Part shown: piece by piece, positions 21,676 through 34,900 of the stretch
How the letters are laid out: each line of letters opens with the position of its first letter
Numbering within the stretch: the stretch's first letter is position 1
Source: Ciona savignyi
Lineage: Eukaryota > Chordata > Ascidiacea > Phlebobranchia > Cionidae
Length of the DNA stretch: 64,000 nucleotides
Assembly (NCBI GenBank): GCA_000149265.1
Contig: CH003221.1
Coordinates: forward strand, 23,522-87,521
Direction of reading: 5' to 3'
Position numbers and translations under genes: made by a program
The notes under the pieces: model-generated
What the model saw: only the letters and a program-made list of their open reading frames with translations
The model's database searches: none
Told to the model about the DNA's origin: nothing

Positions 21676-21724
21676 GTTTCCACCCGGGTTCGAACCGGGG
21701 ACCTTTCGCGTGTGAGGCGAACGT
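21676..21724 (-). pseudogene. truncated tRNA-Val (CAC), array end (copy 2)
   Basis: Same truncation as at 4808-4856: tRNA similarity stops after gcgaacgt and unique DNA follows. Confidence 0.9.
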
Positions 21725-22500
21725 AATAATTTAAGCATGTTTTTAAATTCTTTCGGACGCAAAATTTTACCCTAAATACCCTAAATAGTCTGGATATTCA
21801 GGGCGGTGTGGCAACTGTAGATATTCTGCCATCGTGGAAAACACGACAGCGGTTGTAGGGTTGGTTAATACCGTGGGGCCGACAAATACATGGTAGAGTT
21901 TTTCGAAATGTTTTTTAAAACGTTTTCAGTACTCTAAATATTTTAAGCCAATTAAACAACATATTTATTCCAGTATATTAAAAATCACCATTATAGATTA
22001 CAAACACAAACTAAAATAATTTAATGCTAATTACTCTAATTTTAATTTGCAACATCTTAACAACGTACGGTTGAAACATTGCTGTAGAATTTTCACACAA
22101 GATGTCATTCTAGGGGAATTTCCCCGAATTATCCCCCCTGGCCCATAATGTACATATCTTGCACTAATACTTTTTTACTGCTATTAATGAATTAGAATGT
22201 TGATTTGTGGTTCATAACCAAAAACTTCAATTTTCCATTAAACATACCATTATTGTTTAATTGAGTCTTTATCTCGAGCCTACTTGTAACATTGTAAATA
22301 TGTTTTTATTCAAATCCAAACTCATGTGTCGTCAGTTCAAAAACCCTTTACGAACGTCTACGAATGCATTTGAAAAATTAACATTCTTAGCAATTCATAA
22401 TGTAAGCAATAACAGTGTGTACGTTGAACAAAGCCAGCGAAAGCGGAACTCCTGTTTCAATGTCAGGTTTGTAAGGAACAATCGCGCAAGATAGACCAAG

Positions 22501-23825
22501 ATGCCGCTACAAACCAATGATGTAATGCAGTTGCTGGTGACTTTAGCACAAGAGGAAAATATCAAAGTGACGGTGACTCAGTCATTACGTGGTGGCCTAC
22601 TTGCTGGTGTTGGTGCGTTTGCTGGTGGTTTAATTGGAGGGCCTGTCGGCATGGCAATTGGTGAGCTTAGTTTACTCTGTGATATTTATACTGTACCCCG
22701 TGCATGAAAAACATAAGAGGCGTTACCAACTGGAAAATAATAGACTTTGTAGCAAGTACCATAATGATTTGTTTTTTATTTCACAAATTACACACAAAAA
22801 GCTGCACAGAACATTGTAAACGACTATATAATATTAAGTAGCTTGGCAGCAGCATTTTATAGAATCCTTTTTTTTTAAAAAGTACCCCATTTCGCCCTTA
22901 GCAAATGATGACAGTTTACTAGCTCCACACATCCATTGGGTAACTTTCTGCTAACAGGCATTGCTTTGATCCAATGGGGGTTCATCTAAAAGAGCCAAAT
23001 ATGCAACACCGCCACATCCAGTATACAACTTTACAGATTACATTCATATCCATTGAATTTAGTAGTTTAGTTTATTTATTTTTTGCCCTAGTATTAAAAA
23101 ATGGCAAGCAAATAAAATAACGACAGGGGAACGAACATAAAAAGATGGCAAAACAAACAGTCGTTAAAACACATCATTGAAAAAAAAGGTTTTTTAATAA
23201 ATATAGTGGACGCGGCCACCAAACCTAGGCGAAAGAACAATAATGTGCAAACAAAATTTAATTAAAACCAAACAATATAAAGCCCTGAAAAAGAGTGTGC
23301 GGTAAAGCGCGACCAGTACTGAGGGGGGGCCGGCTTTAGAAGGTGTGGCCCAAAAGCGTAGACCAGTGGAAAAAGAAAAACCCCTAAAATGATGAATTCC
23401 CTTAATGTCAGATTACACTATTAGTTTCAAGCACACTTACTGGGGCAATTATTTTAAACTTTAAACAAAGGTATTGGGCTTTTGTTTGGTTAGACAGCCA
23501 TTACATGGTGTAATTCTACCAAGTTTAACAATTGTATTTAAAATGTAAAACAAATTATGATGTCACAGGTGCCAGTGTTGGGGGAATAGCTGGAGCTGCT
23601 ACCAGCCAAGAATTTCAACCTTTGTATGTCGTCATAAAACAGCTTCCTGCCCCACAAAAGCAAGAATTAGAAAAGCGAGTGATGAATATAATATCAGGCT
23701 TTGAGCCGCAGGATGCACTGGCACTGCTAGCTCTGGTGCATGGAAGTGCTGCAATCAAAGTAAAGATCATATCGGCCATGACCGACTTCTTCACTTCTAG
23801 CTTGGGTTACCAAATTCAGAATTAA
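22501..23825 (+). CDS. C19orf12: C19orf12-like glycine-zipper membrane protein
   Basis: Two exons, 22501-22660 and 23569-23825, joined G|gtgagc ... cacag|GT through a glycine codon; 138 residues. It aligns along its length with human C19orf12: an N-terminal helix (VMQLLVTLAQEENIKV), a glycine-zipper hydrophobic hairpin at residues ~28-65 (GGLLAGVGAFAGG, GGPVGMAIGGASVGG), the SxEFQPL segment, and a C-terminal amphipathic half with AQKQEL-like and LALLALVHGS stretches. The human protein sits in mitochondrial and ER membranes and is mutated in a form of brain iron accumulation; its biochemical role is not settled. The exon join falls inside the zipper. The intron (908 bp) holds dispersed repeat DNA. 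AATAAA candidates lie near 24045. The ATG at 22501 is the only one that gives the family N-terminus. Confidence 0.93.
23030..23400. repeat. dispersed repeat in the C19orf12 intron
   Basis: The block gtttagtttatttattttttgccct is seen again, diverged, at 45190-45240 and near 60000. The rest (gcggtaaagcgcgaccagta and onward) has higher GC than the intron around it. Family not recognised. Confidence 0.5.
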
Positions 23826-24690
23826 TTTTTTTTAAATCTTTATCCGTTTATATTATTAATCAATGATATTATCTTTAATTATCCAATAATTGATGTATTT
23901 CTAAGCCAAACCTAATTTTCTAATCCTCCTGCATTGGTCTTATTAACACTGGTGAAAATAACCACTTTCTTTTTAATAATGTACCTAAAGCTGATGCCTA
24001 GCATCTTTTTATCACTTGCACATATTCACTTTTATTTCGCCATGTAATAAAAATAAAAGGGTTTTATAGCTTTATTTACGACCAGAAACAAACATTTAAA
24101 AACACAATAAGTTGAGAACAATCCAAATTAGTAATGGAGCTGCATGGGCAGACCTTCACAGGTGATCAACTTCACAGTAACTGTTGCTTGGGGAACTTAT
24201 TTGTTGTGGGTATTATGTAGATATATATGGTGGTGGGGTAGAGGTTGCGAGAATGCATTTCATCCAGGATTTTGCAGGAATACATACATTGCATCATCTC
24301 ATGGTGGTTTAGTTCATACCAAGTTTCTACATTTTAGAATCCTAACATTCTGCTAAGTTTCATACTTGGGGGAGAAAAACAATTCTAGAGTTAGTATGTG
24401 GGCGGCAAGAAGCAGATTACCTCCCCATTATTTGGTATGATGTAAATTACATACTAATACGCTGTAATCGGATTACCTATGCCTCCAGTGCCAATGTGTT
24501 ATTGTATAGAGAATTTGCAGCTGTTTTAGTTGAACCAATTGTTGCAGCTGTTCACCACTGGGTTTAGGGGACGTCGGCTTAACACACAATGGTCTATCCA
24601 GCTACTAGTTTAGAACCTACAACTTGCAGTGATGAAGTTATTATAGCGGAGGTATAATATAGCAGTAAAATACAAGTATTGATGTCGACT
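23826..24690. other. 3' region of C19orf12 and intergenic DNA
   Basis: AT-rich, with overlapping AATAAA signals at 24045-24060. No supported gene. Confidence 0.5.
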
Positions 24691-24855
24691 GGTCTTGGTA
24701 GAAAGCCACTGCACCACGTCAAGGTGCCAGTCAAAGCAGTGGGTTTCTCAGACCAGGAGAAACCCTTGCATGGATAGACATCATCACCATGCAAGGAAAA
24801 CACTGGCTGGGTGAACCACTGGAATGCATACTACTGTATACAATCCAGTGGTTCA
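24686..24855. other. cluster of perfect hairpins
   Basis: Four perfect inverted repeats in 130 bp: 24726-24731/24802-24807 (6 bp), 24741-24749/24757-24765 (9 bp), 24764-24773/24787-24796 (10 bp) and 24812-24823/24844-24855 (12 bp). The first encloses the second and third like a three-way junction. Could be a structured RNA or a palindromic mobile element; no known RNA family recognised. Confidence 0.55.
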
Positions 24856-24859
24856 ACCG

Positions 24860-25900
24860 ATTGTTACCTAGTTCAGCCACAATTATTTACAAAATGATAG
24901 CATCAACAATTTAAATAAAACAATGCTTAATGAATGAACTACATATCAAAACTGCACTCATTTTCTTAACCACACTATATACAGTTTAATAAACGAACTA
25001 TAGCAATGCTGAATTGAAATAATTCGAAAAGAATTGGATTACCAGAATGAAAGCGGTCGTTGTACTATCAAAAGCAGCTTTGATTTGTGCTCAAATGATG
25101 AAACATGCAAAAAACAATTTGCCCTCTTTGTGAATAAAACACAAATCTCACATTAACAAAAATGTTGTTTTCCAAACGAAGCTTTATATATATAACAAGG
25201 GTCAGCTCTATTCTGTAAATACAAATAGAAGATCTACTGAACATGCACAAAACTAGATACACAACTATGATCAGGTTTTCAAGCATAGAATATTTTCTGA
25301 TAATTTCAGGTAACACGCACACAAACAAACAAAGAGGTTGAAAGTTACTGCAATACCGCGCAATCAAATTTGCACCATTTAAAAGAGTTATGGCATGAAT
25401 GTAGTATTTCAATATGCCGCACATTGCTGGATGTAAGTGCCAAATAGGCTGGTAGCATTAGCGCAAGTCGAAACACAAACATTAACAATATGAAAAGAAA
25501 CGCACATTAAAGACAAATGATATTTATATAATTCACAGCTGCAATGAATAAAGTAAAAAAATTGTTGAAACATGAACTCTCAACATAGACATATTAACTG
25601 GACAGTTTAAAATTGAGGAAACATTTGCATCAATAAATCACGTTGCACGGTTACTTGCACATATCAGTTATTGCACCCAATGCTTTACGCAGTTCAAGTC
25701 TGCAACTAATATTGGAAAACCCATAGTAGCATCAATGTATCTTAACACACCACATTTCTTTGACAGTACGAGTGGAGTATAAGAATTACTGGTCACTTTG
25801 TATCTGCAAACTTGTTAAAGCATGTCTACACATCACATTATCATTTTACAATTATTTACCATGTAACATGCTTTATGAAAATTGCCGGAAAAGTACATCA
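24860..25900. other. intergenic DNA leading into the satellite
   Basis: AT-rich, no supported gene. From about 25620 it shows diverged pieces of the satellite monomers. Confidence 0.5.
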
Positions 25901-28900
25901 TTACCAGAGATAGATTTGCAAAGATTCTTTACTTTCAGCCGGGTCATTTATGAAATTGGTTTCCAATTGAACGAACTCTGTAACTCAATAAAAATGGTTG
26001 CGAATAATTAAGATTTACCGTCAATTGAACTTCTTCTGTGATTGAGTGGAGTAAAAGTGGTTTCATTGGTATCACGTCTTATTGTCACTGCTACATAAAA
26101 ACAAGGTTTGCAACTACGCCTAGCGTTTCACAAGCTTTTTATGATCGTTTGGCATATTCACCATAGACTACCCACAACATTATTATTGCAACAAATGCTT
26201 TGTGCCAGTTTACTTAAACACCCACCTCAAGTATACAAATTGCTTGCAAAAATAATGAACAAAATGTATTTTGATTTTTTATGAATTTTTAGCATGATTG
26301 AAATAATAGAATTATATATTAACTAAATCTGCAAACAAACTTTTTAAACATTTGTATACCCAACATGTAACCTTTTTAATATATATACCAGAAAACAACC
26401 TTTGTCAAATCCACAAAATGAAAATTAAAACAGTAAACTGTTACCGGAGATACAATAGCGAGGATTCTTTACTTTCAGCCGTGACGTTTTGTGAACCGGT
26501 TTTTCAGTTGAAACTCTGTAACTCAATAAATATGGTTGCGAAAAAACACCAATTTTTACCATTTGTGTAAACTTCTTTAGCTATTGTGGGTTAGTTGGGT
26601 AAGAAGATCCAGGGAAAGTGATTAGTCCTTTATCCCTGCCTTTTTCGTTTCGTCTCCCCTGATTTTCACTGTTGCTCAAAAATAAAGAGTTTTCGCAACT
26701 ACGCCTATTCCACCAATCGTATTAATCCAACATTTAAATACCAACTTGTAAATCTGATTATTTTCACAATGAACAACAATCCACGGTAATATTCCCACAT
26801 TATTATTGCACTTAATGCTCTGTGACACTTCTTTCTGCAAATATACTTGGAAAAAACATAGCAACCAATTTCTTACCATTGCTAAACAAATAAATCTTTT
26901 AACTTTACCGCACCACAAATGGAGTGTTAGAATTTGATGTCCGTTTACAATGCGTCGGAATATAAAGGAAATCTGTAATGTGTTTTAAAGCATGCCTATA
27001 CACATATTATTTAAAAATGATACCACATAACACACTTTGTGAAATGTATATAAATGCCAAATATTGGATTACCGAACATTGATTAGCGATTCTTCTTTAC
27101 TTTCAGTTGTTTCTTTTGCGTTATTACTTTTCAATTGAAGAAACTCTGTAACTCAATGAATATGGTTGCAAAAAAAAACCCAATTTATTACCGTTTGTGT
27201 GTAAACTTCTTTAGCTATTGTGGGTTAGTTGGGTTAGAAGATCCAGGGAAAGTGATTAGTCATTCATCCCCTTTTTTCGTTGGTCTTCCCTGATTTTCAC
27301 TGTTACTCAAAAATAAAGAGTTTTCGCAACTACGCCTATTGCACCAATCTTTATTCAAATCAACATTGACATACCAACTTGTAAATTTATCACCCAGAAA
27401 TACCATTCACATTGTTCATCAAATGAACCACATTCCACGATTATATTCCAACACCAATACTGTGCACATAATGCTCTTGTGACCCAATGTGATTACGCAG
27501 TTTCATTCTGCAACTACTATTGGAAAACCCATAGCATCAATGTATCTTAACACCACATTTCTTTGACAGCACGAGTGGAGTATAACAATTACTGGTCACT
27601 TTGTGTCTGCAAACTTGTTAAAGCATGTCTACACACAAATTTATTTCATTGTATACCAGAGAACCCCTTTTGTTATTGTAAATAAATTGAAGTACATCAT
27701 ACCAAACATGGAAGGACAATTCTTTTAGCCGTGTCATTGTGTGAACTGGTTTCCATGCGGTGTAACTCTGTAACTCAACAAAATGGTTGCGAAAATACAT
27801 TCAGCATTTACCGTCCATGTAAACTTCTTTTGCGATTGTGAATAACAGTTTTGCGTCGAGAAATGTGATATTAGTTCCTCATCACCACCGTTTTCGGTTG
27901 TATCTCTGCTTATTGTCACTGCTCTTTAAAAACAAGGAGTTTTCGCAACTACGCCTATTCCACCAATGTTTTATTCAATTTGACAACGACATACCAACTT
28001 GCAAAACTGATTATGTTCACCCGAAAGTATCATTCACAAATTCGCATTAAATGAACCACGGTCCACGGTTATATTCCCACATTATTATTGCACTTAATGC
28101 TCTGTGACACTTACATAGCAACCAATTTCTTACCATTGCTAAACAAATAAATCTTTCAACTTTGCCGCACAAATGGAGTATTAGAATTTGATGTCCGTTT
28201 ACAAAGCGTCGGAATATAAAAGAAATCTGTAATGTGTTTTAAAGCATGCCTATACACATCTTATTTATAACTTCTTACACACTTTGTGAAATGTATATAA
28301 ATGCCAAAAATTGGATTACCGAACATTGATTAGCGATTCTTCTTTACTTTCAGTTGTTTCTTTTGCGTTATTACTTTTCAATTGAAGAAACTCTGTAACT
28401 CAATAAATATGGTTGCGAAAAAAACCAATTTTTACCGTTTGTGTGTAAACTTCTTTAGCTATTGTGGGTTAGAAGACTTCGGTTAGAAGATCCAAGGAAA
28501 GTGATTAGTCCTTCATCTCTACCTTTTTTGTTTCGTCTCCCCTGATTTTCACTGTTACTCAAAAATAAAAGAGTTTTTGCAACTACACCTATTGCACCAA
28601 TCTTTATTCAAATCAACATTGACATACCAACTTGTAAATTTATCACCCAGAAATACCATTTACATTTTTCATCAATAAAACCACGTTCCACGATTATATT
28701 CCAACACCACAATATTGTGCAACATCGTTTATAAAATATGCAAAAATATTGCCAAAAAGTACATCATTACTAGAGATAGATTTGCAAAGATTCTTTACTT
28801 CCAGCCGGGTCATTTATGAAATTGGTTTCCAATTGAACGAACTCTGTAACTCAATAAAAATGGTTGCAAATAATTAAGATTTACCGTCAATTGAACTTCT

Positions 28901-31900
28901 TCTGTGATTGAGTGGAGTAAAAGTGGTTTCATTGGTATCACGTCTTATTGTCACTGCTACATAAAAACAAGGTTTGCAACTACGCCTAGCGTTTCACAAG
29001 CTTTTTATGATCGTTTGGCATATTCACCATAGACTACCCACAACATTATTATTGCAACAAATGCTTTGTGCCAGTTTACTTAAACACCCACCTCAAGTAT
29101 CCAAATTGCTTGCAAATAATGAACAAAATGTATTTTGATTTTTATGAATTTTTAAAGCATGATTGGAATAATAAAATTCTATATATATATATTAAGTAAT
29201 CTGCAAACTCTTTAAACATTTCTATACAAAATATGTAACCTTTTTAATATATATATACCATAAAACAACTTTGTCAAATTCACAAAATAAGAGGTAAAAC
29301 AGTAAACTGTTACCAGAGATACATTAGCGATACTTCTTTACTTTCAGCCGTGACATTTTGTGAACTGGTTTTTCAGTTGAAACTCTGTAACTCAATAAAT
29401 ATGGTTGCGAAAAAACACCAATTAATTACCGTTTGTGTGTAAACTTCTTTAGCTATTGTGGGTTAGTTGGGATTGGAGATCCAGGGAAAGTGATTGGTCC
29501 TTTACCCCCGCCTTTTTCGTTTGTCTCCCCTGATTTTCATTGTTGCTCAAAAATAAAGAATTTTCGCAACTACGCCTATTCCACCAATCTTTATTCAAAT
29601 AAACATTGACATACCAACTTGTAAATTTATCACCCAGAATTACCATTCACATTTTTCATCAAATAAACCACATTCCACGATTATATTCCAAAACCAATAC
29701 TGTGCACTTTAATGCTCTTGTGACCCAATGTTATTAGGCAGTTTAAGTCTGCAACTACTATTGGAAAACCCATAACATCAATGTACCTTAACACACCACA
29801 TTTCTTTGACAGCACGAGTGGAGTATAAGAATTACTGGTCACTTTGTATCTGCAAACTTGTTAAAGCACGTCTACACACAAATTTTATTTTCATTGTATA
29901 CCAGAGAACACCTTGTGTTATTGTAAATAAAAATTGCATTGAACTACATCATACCAAACATGACTAAGGACAATTGTTTGCTTTTAACCGTGTGATTGTG
30001 TGAACTGGTTTCCACGCGGTGCTACTCTGTAACTCAACAAAATGGTTGCGAAAATACATTCAGCATTTACCGTCAATGTAAACTTCTTTTGCGATTGTGA
30101 ATAAGAGTTTTGCGTCCAGAAATGTGATTTTAGTTCCTCATTGCCACCGTTTTCGGTTGTATCTCTGCTTATTGTCACTGCTCTTTAAAAACAAGGAGTT
30201 TCGCAACTACGCCTATTTCACCAATCTTATTAATCCAACATTTAAATACCAACTTGCAAATCTGATTATTTTCACAATGAACAACAATCCACGGTAATAT
30301 TCCCACATTATTATTGCACTTAATGCACGTTTATCTATACCAAACGAATGGAGTATTAGAATTTGATGTCCGTTCACAATGCTTCAGAACATTAAAGAAA
30401 TTTACAATGTGTTTTAAAGCATGCCTATACACACATCATTTATAACTTCTAAGACACTTTGTGAAACATATATAAATGCTAAAAATTGGATTACCGAACA
30501 TTGATTAGCGATTCTTCTTTACTTTCAGTTGTTTCTTTTGCGTAATTACTTTTCAATTGAAGAAACTCTGTAACTCGATGAATATGGTTGCGAAAAAACA
30601 CCAATTATTTACCGTTTGTGTGTAAACTTCTTTATCTATCGTGGGTTAGTTGGGTTTGGAGATCCAGGGAAAGTGATTAGTCATTCATCCCCTTTTTTCG
30701 TTTCGTCTCCCCTGATTTTCACTGTTGCTCAAAAATAAAGAATTTTCGCAACTACGCCCATTGCACCAATCTTTATCAAATCAACATTGACATACCAACT
30801 TGTAAATTTATCACCCAGAAATACCATTCACATTTTTCATCAAATGAACCACGTTCCACGATTATATTCCAACACCAATACTGTGCACATAATGCTCTTG
30901 TGACCCAATGTTATTACGCAGTTTCATTCTGCAACTAATATTGGAAAACCCATAGCATCAATGTACCTTAACACACCACATTTCTTTGACAGTACGAGTG
31001 GAGTATAAGAATTACTGGTCACTTTGTATCTGCAAACTTGTTAAAGCAGGTCTCACACTATTTTATTTTCATTGTATACCAGAGAACACCTTGTGTTATT
31101 GTAAATAAATTGAAGTACATCATACCAAACATGATTAAGGATAATTCTTTTAGCCGTGTGATTGTGTGACCTGGTTTCCACGCGGTGCTACTCTGTAACT
31201 CAACAAAATGGTTGCGAAAATACATTCAGCATTTACCGTCCATGTAAACTTCTTTTGCGATTGTGGATAACAGTTTTGCGTCGAGAAATGTGATATTAGT
31301 TCCTCATCGCCACCGTTTTCGGTTGTATCCATGCTTATTGTCACTGCTCTTTAAAAACAAGATGTTTCGCAACTACGCCTATTTCACCAATCTTATTAAT
31401 CCAACATTTAAATACCAACTTGTAAGTCTGATTATTTTCACAATGAACAACAATCCACGGTAATATTCCCACATTATTATTGCACTTAATGCTCTGTGAC
31501 ACTTCTTTCTGCAAATATACTTGGAAAAAACATAGCAACCAATTTCTTACCATTGCTAAACAAATAAATCTTTCAACTTTAACGCACCACAAATGGAGTG
31601 TTAGAATTTGATGTCCGTTTACAATGCGTCGGAATATAAAAGAAATCTGTAATGTGTTTTAAAAGCATGCCTATACACATATTATTTAAAAATAATACCA
31701 CATAACACACTTTGTGAAATGTATATAAATGCCAAATATTGGATTACCGAACATTGATTAGCGATTCTTCTTTACTTTCAGTCGTTTCTTTTGCGTAATT
31801 ACTTTTCAATTGAAGAAACTCTGTAACTCAACAAAATGGTTGCGAAAAAACCCAATTTTTACCGTTTGTGTAAACTTCTTGAGCTATTGTGGGTTAGAAG

Positions 31901-34900
31901 ACTTGGGTTAGAAGATCCAGGGAAAGTGATTAGTCATTCATCTCTACCTTTTTTGTTTCGTCTCCTTATTTTCACTGTTACTCAAAAATAAAAGAGTTTT
32001 CGCAACTACGCCTATTTCACCAATCTTTATTCAAATCAACATTTAAATACCAACTTGTAAATCTGATTATTTTCACAATGAACAACAATCCACGGTAATA
32101 TTCCCACATTATTATTGCACTTAATGCACGTTTATCTATACCGCACGAATGGAGTATTAGAATTTGATGTCCGTTTACAAAGCGTCGGAATATAAAAGAA
32201 ATCTGTAATGTGTTTTAAAGCATGCCTATACACATATTATTTAAAAATAATACCACATAACACACTTTGTGAAATGTATATAAATGCCAAAAATTGGATT
32301 ACCGAACATTGATTAGCGATTCTTCTGTACTTTCAGTCGGGTCTTTTATTGGTTTTCAATTGAAGGAACTCTCTGTAACTCAATAAATATGGTTGCAAAA
32401 AAACACCAATTATTTACCGTTTGTGTGTAAACTTCTTTAGCTATTGTGGGTTAGAAGACTTGGGTAAGAAGATCCAGGGAAAGTGATTAGTCATTCATCT
32501 CTACCTTTTTCGTTTCGTCTCCCCTGATTTTCACTGTTGCTCAAAAATAAAGAGTTTTCGCAACTACGCCTATATCACCAATCTTTATTCAAATCAACAT
32601 TGACATACCAACTTGTAAATTTATCACCTAGAAATACCATTCACATTTTTCATCAAATGAACCACGTTCCACGATTATATTTCAACACCAATATTGTGCA
32701 ACATCGTTTATGAAATATGCAAAAATATTGCCAAAAAGTACATCATTACCAGAGATAGATTGCAAAGATTATTTACTTCCAGCCGGGTCATTTATGAAAT
32801 TGGATTTCAATTGAACGAACTCTGTAACTCAATAAAAATGGTTGCGAATAATTAAGATTTACCGTCAATTGAACTTCTTCTGCGATTGAGTGGAGTAAAA
32901 GTGGTTTCATTGGTATCACGTCTTATTGTCACTGCTACATAAAAACAAGGTTTGCAACTACGTCTAGCGTTTCACAAGCTTTTTATGATCGTTTGGCATA
33001 TTCACCATAGACTACCCACAACATTATTATTGCAACAAATGCTTTGTGCCAGTTTACTTAAACACCCACCACAAGTATACAAATTGCTTGCAAATAATGA
33101 ACAAAATGCATTTTGATTTTTATGAATTTTTAAAGCATGAAAGTAATCTGCAAACTTCTTAAACATTTTTATACCCAATATGTAACCTTTTTAATGTATA
33201 TATACCATAAAAACAACCTTTGTGAAATCCACAAAATGAAAAGTAAAACAGTAAACTGTTACCGGAGATACAATAGCGAGGATTCTTTACTTTCAGCCGT
33301 GACGTTTTGTGAACTGGTTTATCAGTTGAAACTCTGTAACTCAATGAATATGGTTGCGAAAAAACACCAATTATTTACCGTTTGTGTAAACTTCTTTAGC
33401 TATTGTGGGTTAGTTGGGTTTGGAGATCCAGGGAAAGTGATTAGTCCTTCATGCCCGCCTTTTTCGTCGTCTCCCCTGATTTTCACTGCTGCTCAAAAAT
33501 AAAGAGTTTTCGCAACTACGCCCATTGCACCAATCTTTATTCAAATCAACATTGACATACCAACTTGTAAATTTATCACCCAGAATTACCATTCACATTT
33601 TTCATCAAATGAACCACATTCCACGATTATATTCCAACACGAATATTGTGCACTTAATGCTCTTGTGACCCAATGTTATTACGCAGTTTCATACTGCAAC
33701 TAATATTGGAAAACCCATAGCATCAATGTTCCTTAACACACCACATTTCTTTGACAGCAAGAGTGGAGTATAAGAATTACTGGTCACTTTGTATCTGCAA
33801 ACTTGTTAAAGCATGTCTACACACAAATTTTATTTTCATTGTATACCAGAGAACCCCTTTTGTTATTGTAAATAAATTGAAGTACATCATACCAAACATG
33901 GAAGGACAATTCTTTTAGCCGTGTGATTGTGTGAACTGGTTTCCATGCGGTGTAACTCTGTAACTCAACAAAATGGTTGCGAAAATACATTCAGCATTTA
34001 CCGTTCATGTAAACTTCTTTTGCGATTGTGGATAACAGTTTTGCGTCCAGAAATGTGATTTTAGTTCCTCATCGCCACCGTTTTCGGTTGTATCTCTGCT
34101 TATTGTCACTGCTCTTTAAAAACAGAAGTTTCGCAACTACACCTATTCCACCAATCGTATTAATCCAACATTTAAATACCAACTTGTAAATCTGATTATT
34201 TTCACAATGAACAACAATCCACGGTAATAATCCCACATTATTATTGCACTTAATGCTCTGTGACACTTTTTTCTGCAAATATACTTGGAAAAAACATAGC
34301 AACCAATTTCTTACCATTGCTAAACAAATAAATCTTTCAACTTTACCCGCACAAATGGAGTGTTAGAATTTGATGTCCGTTTACAATGCGTCGGAATATA
34401 AAAGAAATCTGTAATGTGTTTTAAAGCATGCCTATACATATATTAGTTATAACTTCTAACACACTTTGTGAAATGTATATAAATGCCAAATATTGGATTA
34501 CCGAACATTGATTAGCGATTCTTCTTTACTTTCAGTTGTTTCTTTTGCGTTATTATATTTCAATTGAAGAAACTCTGTAACTCAATGAATATGGTTGCGA
34601 AAAAACACCAATTATTTACCATTTGTGTAAACTTCTTTATCTATGGTGGGTTAATAGGGTTTGGAGATCCAGGGAGGTGATTAGTCATTCATCTCTGCTT
34701 TTTTCGTTCGTCTCCCCTGATTTTCACGGTTGCTCAAAAATAAAGAATTTTCGCAACTACGCCCATTGCACCAATCTTTATTCAAATCAACATTGACATA
34801 CCAACTTGTAAATTTATCACCCAGAAATACCATTTACATTTTTCATCAATAAAACCACGTTCCACGATTATATTCCAACACCAATATTGTGCAACACCGT

